Shown here: positions 1-5,745 of the stretch, piece by piece
Layout: the number at the start of each line of letters is the position of its first letter
Numbering within the stretch: the first letter of the stretch is position 1
NCBI RefSeq assembly: GCF_004138495.1
Contig: NZ_ML142850.1
Span: 419,421-425,765 of the forward strand
Direction: 5' to 3'
DNA length: 6,345 bases
Origin: Phytoactinopolyspora endophytica
GTDB taxonomy: Bacteria > Actinomycetota > Actinomycetes > Jiangellales > Jiangellaceae
Notes under the pieces: model-generated
Database searches by the model: none
What the model saw: only the letters and a program-made list of their open reading frames with translations
Told to the model about the DNA's origin: nothing
Made by a program: the position numbers and the translations under genes

Positions 1-663
1 CGGTTCCGGGACCGGCCGCGGCACGTGCCAGACCCGGCGTTCGAACAGCTCCACTGGCCAGTCGTACGCCTCGGCCTGCACGTCCTGCGGCAGCGCGATG
101 GTCGCGGCACCGGTCTCGGCCGGGTCGGTGAGCACCCGCATCGCGCCGAGAAGCGCCGACGGCAGCTGCTCCGGGCGCCAGACCCGGTCGAAGAACCGGG
201 ACACGGGACGGAACGTGTCGTTCACCGAGATGTCGTACCCGGCGGTGCTCTCCAACTCTTGCAGCACCGGGTTGGCCACCCGGGTGGCGAAGACGTCGCC
301 GGGCAGCAGCAGTACCGGCAGCCGGTTGATGGTGGCCAGCGCCGCGCCGGTCACCATGTTGGTGGCACCGGGTCCGATCGACGCCGTGCAGGCCATCGTC
401 GACAGCCGGTTCCGCATCCTGGCGAACGCGCTGGACGCGTGCACCATGCCCTGCTCGTTGCGAGCCTGCCGGTAGGTGAGCGCCCCGGGATCGGACACCT
501 CGGCCTCCAGCAGTGCCTGCCCGAGGCCGGCGACGTTGCCGTGGCCGAAGATGCCGAAACAGCCCTCGAAGAACTTGTGCTCCACACCGTCGCGCTCGGC
601 GTACTGGCGCGACAGGAACCGCACCGTCGCCTGCCCGACCGTCAGCCGCACCGTCTCACTCAC
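1..663 (-). CDS. iolD: 3D-(3,5/4)-trihydroxycyclohexane-1,2-dione hydrolase, N-terminal part (runs off left edge)
   Basis: Thiamine-diphosphate enzyme that hydrolytically opens the ring of trihydroxycyclohexane-1,2-dione to give 5-deoxy-D-glucuronate in cytosolic myo-inositol breakdown. The 221 visible residues form the N-terminal ThDP-binding (PYR) domain. They include [20 protein letters not shown] (residues 31-50), the NEQGMVHA motif whose Glu70 matches the cofactor-activating glutamate of this superfamily, and [12 protein letters not shown] (97-108). Members of the family are a little over 600 residues, so roughly two thirds of the protein lies beyond position 1. The start is GTG at 661-663, with AAGGAG at 672-677 (8-nt spacing); an adjacent in-frame GTG at 664-666 is an alternative. 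It is the last iol gene visible and follows iolB after a 74-nt gap holding a perfect hairpin. Identification rests on the IolD-specific N-terminal motifs and the iol neighbours. Confidence 0.93.
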   Translation of the reverse strand, partial: MSETVRLTVGQATVRFLSRQYAERDGVEHKFFEGCFGIFGHGNVAGLGQALLEAEVSDPGALTYRQARNEQGMVHASSAFARMRNRLSTMACTASIGPGATNMVTGAALATINRLPVLLLPGDVFATRVANPVLQELESTAGYDISVNDTFRPVSRFFDRVWRPEQLPSALLGAMRVLTDPAETGAATIALPQDVQAEAYDWPVELFERRVWHVPRPVPEP

Positions 664-686
664 CACTCTCGCTCCTTCTCTCTACT

Positions 687-744
687 CCCATGATCATCGA
701 GGATCGCGGGGGTTATAGCACCACAGATCCTCGATGATCATGGG
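687..744. repeat. Perfect 19-bp inverted repeat between iolB and iolD
   Basis: The left arm CCCATGATCATCGAGGATC (687-705) is exactly complementary to GATCCTCGATGATCATGGG (726-744), with a 20-nt loop. The right arm contains the iolB stop codon (738-740), so the last codons of iolB are part of the repeat. The iolD ribosome site lies 9 nt beyond the left arm. Neither side is followed by a T-run, so it is not a standard intrinsic terminator for either strand. It could protect the 3' end of iolB mRNA, lower iolD expression, bind a protein, or be a copy of a dispersed palindromic repeat. The repeat itself is certain; its role is inference. Confidence 0.9.
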
Positions 745-1664
745 GAACTCAGGGGTAGGCGGGGGTCCGGATCCTGGTGTTCCCACTCGCTGCGAACCCA
801 CCCGTGCGCCGGGTCGTCGCAGATCAGCCACTCGCGCTTCTCGCCCGGCCCGGACATCACGTTGAGGTAGTACATGTGGTAGCCGGGAGCTGCCACCGAC
901 GGGCCGTGCCAGCCGTGTGGGATCAGCACGACGTCGCCGGTGCGCACCTCCTCCAGCACCTCGATCGGCCGCTCAGGCGTGCCGTACACGCGATGGAACC
1001 CGAACCCGTCCCGCTGCGTCGTCCCCCGGCTCGGCGCTCCCCTGTCACCCGGGCCGTCGGAGATCTCGAAGTAGTAGATCTCCTCCAAGACCGACTCCAC
1101 GCCGGGGCGGTCCTCGTCGTGCTTATGCGCGGGGTACGAAGACCAGTTCCCTGCCGGCGTGATGACCTCGACCGCGATCAGCCGGTCCGCCTCGAATGTG
1201 TGCGCCGAGCCGAAGTTGTTGACCTGGCGGGTGGAGTTGCCGGAGCCGCGGATCTCCACGGGGACATCCTCGGCCGCCCGGTACCGCGCCTGGAGCCGGT
1301 TGGCGCAGCGTGCCGCCGGCAACGCGAACCGGCCGCGTCCGTCGGCGCCCGTCGACGTGATGGTGACCTCGGCGTCGCGCGGGACGTACACCGAGTCCGT
1401 GACCCGGTTGAACACGTTGTCCCGTCCGTGGACGATGAACTCCTCGCCGTCGCAGACCACGGTGCAGGAGCCCGACAGCGGCAGCACGAACATCTCCTCG
1501 TCGCCGGTGCTGAACGCGTGCTTCTCCCCCGGGTCCAGCTCCACGATCCGCAGCGACGAGTATCCCAACGGACCGTCTGTCCCCGGCGTCACCTCTAGCG
1601 CATACGCGTCGTCACGTGCCGCGCCCGCCGGAAGGTAGTACTCGTTCCTCGTCACGTCACCCAT
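738..1664 (-). CDS. iolB: 5-deoxy-glucuronate isomerase
   Basis: Cytosolic metal-dependent cupin that isomerises 5-deoxy-D-glucuronate to 2-deoxy-5-keto-D-gluconate, the step after IolD. The 308-residue protein has the family's two cupin halves. Visible marks are NEYYLPAG near the N-terminus, the metal-binding block YPAHKHDEDRPG with His180 and His182, the acidic LEEIYYFE (Glu194/195), and a later IPHGWHGP with His250 and His253. A glycine- and charge-rich stretch (about residues 202-219) between YYFE and GFGFHRVYG looks like a surface loop insertion. I chose ATG at 1662-1664, which places the protein just before the conserved NEYYLP; an AAGG lies 10 nt upstream. A GTG three codons later (1653-1655) has GGAG at a good 9-nt spacing and is a real alternative. 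An open frame continues to an ATG at 1715, but that stretch is Arg/Gly-rich and not family-like. The TGA stop sits inside the inverted repeat at 687-744. Confidence 0.93.
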   Translation of the reverse strand: MGDVTRNEYYLPAGAARDDAYALEVTPGTDGPLGYSSLRIVELDPGEKHAFSTGDEEMFVLPLSGSCTVVCDGEEFIVHGRDNVFNRVTDSVYVPRDAEVTITSTGADGRGRFALPAARCANRLQARYRAAEDVPVEIRGSGNSTRQVNNFGSAHTFEADRLIAVEVITPAGNWSSYPAHKHDEDRPGVESVLEEIYYFEISDGPGDRGAPSRGTTQRDGFGFHRVYGTPERPIEVLEEVRTGDVVLIPHGWHGPSVAAPGYHMYYLNVMSGPGEKREWLICDDPAHGWVRSEWEHQDPDPRLPLSSP

Positions 1665-1735
1665 CTCCGCATCACCTTGTCTTCCGCGTCGTCCGCGTCG
1701 CTGCGACCCGCGCATTGATTGCCATCATCTCGCCG

Positions 1736-1789
1736 GAGGAAAGAACATGCATTGTGGTCGTGATGACGACCACAATGTCGTTCTTCCTT
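1736..1789. repeat. Inverted repeat upstream of iolB (candidate operator or terminator)
   Basis: CATTGTGGTCGT (1750-1761) and ACGACCACAATG (1766-1777) form a perfect 12-bp inverted repeat around the 4-nt centre GATG. Outside it, GGAAAGAAC (1738-1746) pairs with GTTCTTCC (1780-1787) if one A is bulged, giving a two-part stem. The repeat occupies the 193-nt gap between the aldolase gene and iolB; apart from it I see only the iolB ribosome site and no convincing -35/-10 pair. There is no long T-run on either side. It could be a two-fold regulator site that allows separate control of iolB-iolD, or an mRNA hairpin. Confidence 0.75.
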
Positions 1790-1857
1790 TCGCAGCGTCG
1801 GCGGGTGCACGGCCCAAGCCCTTGTTCGCAGTGTTCAACATCTCGGCTATAGCTCTC

Positions 1858-2745
1858 TCACAGCAGGCTGACGGCTGTGTCGACCGCGCCCGCGACGTCG
1901 CCGTCGGGCGGGTAGAGCAGAGTCCGGCCGACGACGAGTCCCATCGCCGTGGGCAGCCGCAGTACCTTCTCCCAGCGACGGAACGCCGCATCCGGGTCGT
2001 CGGGCACCTCGCCGCCGAGCAGCACCGCCGGCAACGTGGAAGCCGCCAGCACCCGCTCCATACCGTCCGGATCGTCGTCGACGACCGGCAGCTTCAGCCA
2101 CGTGTAGGCCGACGTGGTGCCGAGACCGGCGGCGACCGTGACGGAGCGGATGACGGCCTCGGTGGAGAGGTCGTTCTGGACCCGGCCGTCGGTCCGATGC
2201 GAGATGAACGGCTCCACCATGGCGATCCGCTTGTGCGCCGCCAGCTCGGAGACGGCATGCGCGCACGCCTGCATGGTCGGGGCGGTGGCGTGGTCTTCGG
2301 GGTCGATGCGCAGCAGCATCTTGCCCATCTCGAAGCCCATCGCGTCGATCGTCGCGGCGTCGTACCCGGTGAAACGGTCGTCGATCTCGAACGCCGTCCC
2401 GGCCAGGCCGCCGCGGTTCATCGACCCGACGACGACCTTCCCGTCCAGGGCGCCGAGCAGCAGCAGGTCCTCGAGGAGGTCGGCGGTGCCGAGCACTCCG
2501 TTGACGCCGGGGCGGGACAGCGCCACCAGCAGCCGGTCGAGGAGATCGGCCCGGTCGGCCATCGCCGTCGCATCGGTGCCCGCCCGCAGCGATCCGCGTG
2601 CCGGATGATCAGCCGCGATCACCATCAGCTTGCCCGCGGGCCCGACCAGGCTGTCCGGTCGCACCCGCCGGGCGGCCGCCTCAGCGATGGCTTCGGGACG
2701 GGTGGTTCTAGCCCGCACGATGGTTTGCAGACGATCAGCGGACAT
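1858..2745 (-). CDS. Cgl0159-type (beta/alpha)8 aldolase, probable 2-deoxy-5-keto-gluconate-6-phosphate aldolase
   Basis: A 295-residue protein of the DeoC/FbaB/LacD aldolase fold that sits in actinobacterial inositol clusters (the Corynebacterium Cgl0159 type). Visible features are VIAADHPARG (residues 42-51), resembling the early barrel strand of LacD/FbaB aldolases, the block NRGGLAGTAFEIDDRFTGYD (110-129), VEPF (177-180), Lys218 in WLKLPV as the candidate Schiff-base lysine, and VVGRTLLYP (271-279), which fits a late phosphate-binding strand. The cluster otherwise lacks an IolJ class II aldolase in view, and the IolC here has no C-terminal aldolase-like domain. I therefore infer that it cleaves the IolC product into dihydroxyacetone phosphate and malonic semialdehyde; this is not shown by sequence alone. 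ATG at 2743-2745 follows AGGAG with 6-nt spacing. The start lies inside the end of iolC (11-nt overlap), implying coupled translation. Confidence 0.85.
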   Translation of the reverse strand: MSADRLQTIVRARTTRPEAIAEAAARRVRPDSLVGPAGKLMVIAADHPARGSLRAGTDATAMADRADLLDRLLVALSRPGVNGVLGTADLLEDLLLLGALDGKVVVGSMNRGGLAGTAFEIDDRFTGYDAATIDAMGFEMGKMLLRIDPEDHATAPTMQACAHAVSELAAHKRIAMVEPFISHRTDGRVQNDLSTEAVIRSVTVAAGLGTTSAYTWLKLPVVDDDPDGMERVLAASTLPAVLLGGEVPDDPDAAFRRWEKVLRLPTAMGLVVGRTLLYPPDGDVAGAVDTAVSLL

Positions 2746-3811
2746 CGGAGTCTCCTAGACGTGCTTCGACCTCGTCGGTCGTGGGCATGGCGGACGAGCA
2801 GGCCAGCCGAGAGGCGACGATGGCTCCAGCCACGTTGGCGAACTGTACGGTGCGTTCCAGGTTCCAGCCGGCGAGCATGCCGTGGCACAGCGCGCCGCCG
2901 AACGCGTCTCCGGCGCCCAGGCCGTTGACGACGTCGACCGGCGTGGGCGGCACCTCGTAGGTTCCGGTCGGGTCCGCCGCCAGCACGCCCTTCGGGCCCT
3001 GCTTGACGACGGCCGAGGTGATGCCGAGGTCGCGCAGCGCCGTCGCGGCCGCGACCGGATCGTCGGTTCCGACAGCGGTATGACACTCGTCGAGGTTCCC
3101 GACGGCGACGGTGACGTGCGGCAGGGCCTTCTGCACCTGCTCGCGGGCGGCCTCCCGGGACTCCCAGAACATCGGCCGGTAGTCGAGGTCCAGGACGGTG
3201 ATGCCGCTGCGGCCACGCGCCTCGAGCGCCGCCAGGGTGGCGGACCGGCTCGGCTCTTCGGACAGGCCGGTGACCGTCGCCCAGAACACCCCGGCAGAGC
3301 GGATCGCGTCGTAGTCGAGCTCGTCGGCGCTGATCTGCATGTCCGGTGCGGGAACGCGTCCGTAGAAGTAGAGCGGGAAGTCGTCGGGTGGAAAGATCTC
3401 GCAGAACGTCACCGGCGTCATCAGGTCCGGAACCGTGGTGACCATCTGGTCGTCGACTCCGAAGTCCCGCAGCGCCAGGTGGAGAAAGCGGCCGAAGGGG
3501 TCGTCGCCGGTCCGGGTGATGGTCGCGGTGCGGCGCCCGTGCCGGGCGGCGGCGACGGCCACGTTCGTGGAGCTACCGCCGAGGTACTTGCCGAAGCTCT
3601 CGACTTGCTCGATGCCGACGCCGGTCTGCAACGGGTAGACGTCGACGCTGATCCGCCCCATCGTGACGACCTCATAGGGGGCGCTCATGTGCTCTGGTCG
3701 CGCGCCGCTCATGTTCTCTGGTCGCGCTCCGCTCCTCACCTGCTCCGCGGACGGCTGCACTCGTCCCTCGCTACGCCGACCACTCCGCTCACTCGTCCCG
3801 TCGCCGCTCAT
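2735..3811 (-). CDS. iolC: 5-dehydro-2-deoxygluconokinase (PfkB family)
   Basis: Cytosolic ribokinase/PfkB-fold kinase that phosphorylates 2-deoxy-5-keto-D-gluconate at C6 with ATP, feeding the aldolase encoded next to it. Seen from the 358-residue start: the core begins near YEVVTMGRISVDVYP (46-60), then GKYLGGSSTNVAVAAARHG (74-92, PfkB signature 1), GNLDE (238-242), VVKQGPKG (268-275) and NGLGAGDAFGG (296-306) with the catalytic base Asp302. The ATG at 3809-3811 overlaps the iolG stop as ATGA and has a full AGGAGGT at 3821-3827 with 9-nt spacing, which supports it. However, the first 41 residues are a hydrophilic Ser/Gly/Arg/Glu-rich extension absent from typical kinases. In-frame ATGs at 3710-3712 and 3686-3688 sit in a duplicated 24-mer but lack a good ribosome site. 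Starting at 3688 would give a normal 317-residue protein. Function is secure, the start is not. Confidence 0.92.
   Translation of the reverse strand: MSGDGTSERSGRRSEGRVQPSAEQVRSGARPENMSGARPEHMSAPYEVVTMGRISVDVYPLQTGVGIEQVESFGKYLGGSSTNVAVAAARHGRRTATITRTGDDPFGRFLHLALRDFGVDDQMVTTVPDLMTPVTFCEIFPPDDFPLYFYGRVPAPDMQISADELDYDAIRSAGVFWATVTGLSEEPSRSATLAALEARGRSGITVLDLDYRPMFWESREAAREQVQKALPHVTVAVGNLDECHTAVGTDDPVAAATALRDLGITSAVVKQGPKGVLAADPTGTYEVPPTPVDVVNGLGAGDAFGGALCHGMLAGWNLERTVQFANVAGAIVASRLACSSAMPTTDEVEARLGDSDVR
3684..3731. repeat. Tandem 24-bp duplication at the 5' end of iolC
   Basis: Two head-to-tail 24-mers (3684-3707 and 3708-3731) differ at only two bases, both G/T. On the coding strand each copy carries GACCAGAG, then A/C-AC, then ATGAG, so the candidate ATG starts at 3688 and 3712 are duplicated along with their upstream context. 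In protein they read as SGARPENM and SGARPEHM. The surrounding coding strand is rich in GAGCGGAGCG-like words. Confidence 0.85.
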
Positions 3812-4809
3812 GCTGTACGGACCTCCTCGATCCGGACCGGGCGGTGCTCCAGCCGGGACCGGGTGGCGGCTTCGGCGACGTAGAAGCCCTCAAGTGCGTC
3901 GGCGACGGTGCACGGGCTAGGCAAGGCGCCATCGGCCACCTCGATGAACGCGTTGATCTCGGCTTCGTACGCCGGTAGGAAGCGGGACCAGAACTCCCGG
4001 TACGGTGTTCCCCCCGGGAAGGCGATGTCGGGTTCGGCGGAGACGAGCGCGGTGTGATCATCGAGACCCACGGCGTACGTGGCCTCGGTCCCGGCCACCT
4101 CCATGCGGACGTCGTACCCGCCACCGTTGTAGCGCGAGCCCTGAACGGTGGCCAGCGTGCCGTCGTCGAGTGTGAGGAGGGCGGCGGACTGGTCGACGTC
4201 GCCGGCCTCGCCGAAGTACGCGGCTCCGCGGTTGGCACCGGTCGCGTAGACCTCGACGACGTCGCGCTCTGTCACCCATCGCAGGATGTCGAAGTCGTGC
4301 ACGTGGCAGTCCCGGAAAATGCCGCCTGAGTGCGGCACATAGCCGGCGGGCGGTGGTTCCGCGTCGGCGGTCACCATGTGTACCCGGCGCAACTCGCCCA
4401 GTTTCCCGGAGCGAAGCGCCTCGCGCGCGGCGGTGTAGCCGGCGTCGAAGCGGCGCATAAAGCCGATCTGGTTCGGGATACCGGCGCGCTCCACCTCGTC
4501 GCGCACCTGGACCGTGCCGGCGATGTCCGGCGCCACCGGCTTCTCACAGAAGACCGGGAGACCTGCCCGGGCCGCGGCGATGATCAGGTCGGCGTGCGCC
4601 GATGTGGCGGCGGCGATGACGATGGCGTCGACATCCACGTACGCATCTTCAGGGGTGGTGACGGCCCGCACCCCAAGCTCAGCGGCGACCTGGGCCGCAC
4701 GATCCGCGTCGACGTCCGCCAGGACTACGTCGGTGACCGATGGGTGGTCACGGACTACTTTGGCGTGAGACGCACCGATGCGCCCGACGCCGACGAAACC
4801 GATCCGCAT
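3808..4809 (-). CDS. iolG: Inositol 2-dehydrogenase (Gfo/Idh/MocA family)
   Basis: NAD-dependent oxidoreductase that should start the pathway by oxidising myo-inositol to 2-keto-myo-inositol (scyllo-inosose) in the cytosol. The 333-residue protein has an N-terminal Rossmann domain, MRIGFVGVGRIG, with the GxGxxG loop at residues 7-12. The family EKP motif is at 89-91 (Lys90), and Asp167 and His171 in GGIFRDCHVHDFDILRW correspond to the catalytic Asp/His of Bacillus IolG. The C-terminal alpha/beta domain follows. ATG at 4807-4809 has AGGAG with 7-nt spacing and places the Rossmann strand at residue 2; the frame stays open to 4920, but that stretch reads as leader. It is the first gene of the operon, and its stop overlaps the iolC start. 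A related activity on another inositol isomer or a similar sugar cannot be excluded, because this family is broad; the neighbours favour myo-inositol. Confidence 0.92.
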   Translation of the reverse strand: MRIGFVGVGRIGASHAKVVRDHPSVTDVVLADVDADRAAQVAAELGVRAVTTPEDAYVDVDAIVIAAATSAHADLIIAAARAGLPVFCEKPVAPDIAGTVQVRDEVERAGIPNQIGFMRRFDAGYTAAREALRSGKLGELRRVHMVTADAEPPPAGYVPHSGGIFRDCHVHDFDILRWVTERDVVEVYATGANRGAAYFGEAGDVDQSAALLTLDDGTLATVQGSRYNGGGYDVRMEVAGTEATYAVGLDDHTALVSAEPDIAFPGGTPYREFWSRFLPAYEAEINAFIEVADGALPSPCTVADALEGFYVAEAATRSRLEHRPVRIEEVRTA

Positions 4810-4925
4810 ACTGCCGCTCCTCATCCGTTCTGCTCTGACCTGCTGCGCGCCCGTGTCGAGCACCGCCCAGACTTCTGGACGATTGCTTGTGAGTCTGCTC
4901 CCCGCGACGGCCGTCGTCAACAGTT

Positions 4926-4935
4926 TGTCATGACA
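4926..4935. promoter_or_regulatory. Palindrome TGTCATGACA, candidate operator upstream of iolG
   Basis: A perfect 10-bp palindrome 117 nt before the iolG start. As I recall it, the GntR-type regulator IolR of Corynebacterium glutamicum binds KGWCHTRACA, and this sequence fits that consensus at every position. On the minus strand a TTGACG (4914-4919) follows after 5 nt, with CAGACT 17 nt further on, a weak but possible iolG promoter. A wider ATGAC-N8-GTCAT repeat (4930-4947) overlaps it. Regulator identity is inference; no regulator gene is in view. Confidence 0.5.
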
Positions 4936-5000
4936 TTCTTACGTCATATCGTAACGGTCCGATGCGCGGGGTCTGGCCGGCGTGTTGGCTTACCCGCCGA

Positions 5001-5031
5001 TTGGGAACCGGAGCCCGAAACCTGGTAGTCT
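5001..5031 (+). promoter_or_regulatory. Candidate promoter of tRNA-Asn
   Basis: TTGGGA (5001-5006) and TAGTCT (5026-5031) resemble -35 and -10 boxes with a long 19-nt spacer. The -10 is preceded by TGG, an extended -10 element, which can compensate for a poor -35. Transcription would begin near 5038, giving a leader of roughly 23 nt before the tRNA. A second possible start further upstream is TTGTCA (4925-4930) with TATCGT (4947-4952). Confidence 0.4.
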
Positions 5032-5060
5032 TCTGCGTCGGCAGGCAAGTCGTGAGCCGA

Positions 5061-5133
5061 TCCCGCATAGCTCAATTGGCAGAGCATCTGACTGTTAATC
5101 AGAGGGTTACTGGTTCGAGTCCAGTTGCGGGAG
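5061..5133 (+). tRNA. tRNA-Asn (anticodon GTT)
   Basis: A complete 73-nt cloverleaf. The acceptor TCCCGCA (5061-5067) pairs perfectly with TGCGGGA (5126-5132), with discriminator G5133. The D stem is GCTC/GAGC (5070-5073, 5082-5085), the anticodon stem TCTGA/TCAGA (5087-5091, 5099-5103) with loop CTGTTAA, and the T stem ACTGG/CCAGT (5109-5113, 5121-5125) with the TTCGAGT loop. Anticodon GTT at 5094-5096 reads asparagine codons AAC/AAU. The 3' CCA is not encoded. It stands alone, divergent from iolG, followed by its own terminator and by an integrase relic, so its 3' half is a likely former attachment site. Confidence 0.97.
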
Positions 5134-5140
5134 CAGAAGG

Positions 5141-5185
5141 GCCCTCCTACCAGCACAAACGAATGTGTTGGCAGGGGGGCTTTGT
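5141..5185 (+). terminator. Intrinsic terminator of tRNA-Asn
   Basis: GCCCTCCTACCAGCACA (5141-5157) pairs with TGTGTTGGCAGGGGGGC (5164-5180) over 17 positions, with two G-U pairs and one A-C mismatch around a 6-nt loop. TTTGT follows at once. Position 8 nt behind the tRNA and the stem length make this a convincing rho-independent terminator on the plus strand. Confidence 0.85.
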
Positions 5186-5214
5186 AGATCAACACCCTTT
5201 TACCCCCCGGATTG

Positions 5215-5343
5215 CTAGAGCAGCTCAGCATTCCCGGAGGTCTCATTGCGTCGCTTGATGTAGTGCCGCAGGGTCGTAGTGGCATCGGAGTGCCCGAGCT
5301 GGCCAGCAGCCGTCTGGGCGGGCGAGTGTCCCGGCCGCCTCAT
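5215..5343 (-). pseudogene. Relic of a tyrosine recombinase (phage/ICE-type integrase), C-terminal end only
   Basis: A minus-strand frame ending at TAG 5215-5217 encodes AAGQLGHSDATTTLRHYIKR, then a short tail to ...NAELL. This matches the C-terminal catalytic box of tyrosine recombinases: LGH (His at 5290-5292) followed ten residues later by a tyrosine (5260-5262), the expected DNA-cleaving nucleophile. Upstream the frame is open only to a TAA at 5398-5400; an ATG at 5341-5343 would give just 42 residues. The earlier Arg and His-x-x-Arg boxes are missing, so the protein cannot be a working recombinase. Similarity becomes doubtful above about 5325. The 3' end points at tRNA-Asn about 80 bp away, the usual layout for integrases of elements that insert into tRNA genes. 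Interpretation as a relic of a lost prophage or integrative element is inference. Confidence 0.75.
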
Positions 5344-5349
5344 GACGCC

Positions 5350-5369
5350 CCCGGGCCCAGGGCTCCGGG
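5350..5369. repeat. GC-rich hairpin behind the small membrane protein gene
   Basis: CCCGGGCCC (5350-5358) can pair with GGGCTCCGGG (5360-5369) with one bulged base; the loop is tight, so the top pairs must open. It lies 21 nt past the stop of the gene ending at 5391 and could end that transcript, but there is no T-run. Confidence 0.35.
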
Positions 5370-5390
5370 CTTGAGCGATCGTGGGTGCGA

Positions 5391-5549
5391 CTACGCTTTA
5401 CGAGCGTTGCGTCTGATCCATCCGATGATCGCCGTGGCGACGAACAGGACGACCCCGATCACGCCGAGCCACAAGATGCCCTCGATCGCGAACCCGACGA
5501 TCGAGAGGATCAGCCAGAGGGCGAGTAGCACGATGACGAGCGTCAACAT
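5391..5549 (-). CDS. Small hydrophobic membrane protein (52 aa)
   Basis: A 52-residue protein made almost entirely of two hydrophobic segments: about residues 2-20 (LTLVIVLLALWLILSIVGF) and 25-44, ending in a basic tail IRRNARKA. The positive C-terminal tail suggests both ends face the cytoplasm. Size and pattern resemble the short 'hydrophobic protein' family common in actinomycetes, whose function is unknown. The frame uses G/C-ending codons throughout, unlike a random frame. No clear ribosome site precedes ATG 5547-5549, only AGAG. Instead TAGAAT ends 6 nt before the ATG, the spacing of a leaderless transcript. It is divergent from the desaturase gene, and its 3' end almost touches the integrase relic. 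It could be a stress-related membrane peptide, but nothing in the sequence decides this. Confidence 0.75.
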   Translation of the reverse strand: MLTLVIVLLALWLILSIVGFAIEGILWLGVIGVVLFVATAIIGWIRRNARKA

Positions 5550-5555
5550 TCTCTA

Positions 5556-5561
5556 ATTCTA
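5556..5561 (-). promoter_or_regulatory. -10 box for a leaderless transcript of the 52-aa gene
   Basis: TAGAAT on the minus strand fits the actinobacterial -10 TANNNT. Six bases separate it from the ATG at 5549, so transcription would start at or within a base of the start codon. No good -35 is visible 16-18 nt upstream. Confidence 0.5.
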
Positions 5562-5647
5562 CGCTTCCACAATGTCGCGCGAGTGGAGATTGATGCACGG
5601 ACCCGCGCCCTGGAGGCCATCGATGTGCCTGACCACGTTCAACACAT

Positions 5648-5699
5648 GGTGAAATATACTAGAAAATATTTGCTAGCTTTAGAGTTCCTTTGTTACGGT
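5648..5699 (+). promoter_or_regulatory. AT-rich promoter region upstream of the 71-codon ORF and desaturase gene
   Basis: Positions 5648-5695 are about 71% A+T, in sharp contrast to the rest of the window. They hold TATACT (5655-5660), an excellent -10 without a clear -35. They also hold TTGCTA (5670-5675) with TACGGT (5694-5699) at an 18-nt spacing, giving a start near 5706. AAATAT (5652-5657) and ATATTT (5666-5671) form an inverted repeat with an 8-nt spacer, and GCTAGC is at 5672-5677. These may be binding sites. A temperature- or lipid-responsive promoter would suit a desaturase, but that is inference. Confidence 0.45.
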
Positions 5700-5745
5700 T
5701 GGGGTACTACTGGCGGACGCAATGTTCGCCGAATTGAGGAACTCC

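Noticed and set aside
1665..1715. Extension of iolB to an upstream ATG at 1715
   Set aside because: The added 17 residues are Arg/Gly/Gln-rich and unlike IolB; the family N-terminus NEYYLP fits the start at 1664 or 1655.
1747..2928. Long plus-strand ORF starting at ATG 1747 behind GGAGGAAAGAAC, a near-ideal ribosome site
   Set aside because: It runs antisense to the aldolase gene and part of iolC, has His/Arg/Gln-rich composition typical of a shadow frame, and its apparent ribosome site is one arm of the extended hairpin.
4810..4920. Extension of iolG to ATG 4920
   Set aside because: It would put 37 non-family residues before the Rossmann strand, overlap the candidate promoter, and ignore the good AGGAG before 4809.
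4944..5285. Minus-strand ORF of 113 codons across the tRNA
   Set aside because: It contains CSRNWTRTSNPLINSQM, the well-known false translation of the antisense of a tRNA; the tRNA-Asn and its terminator explain the sequence.
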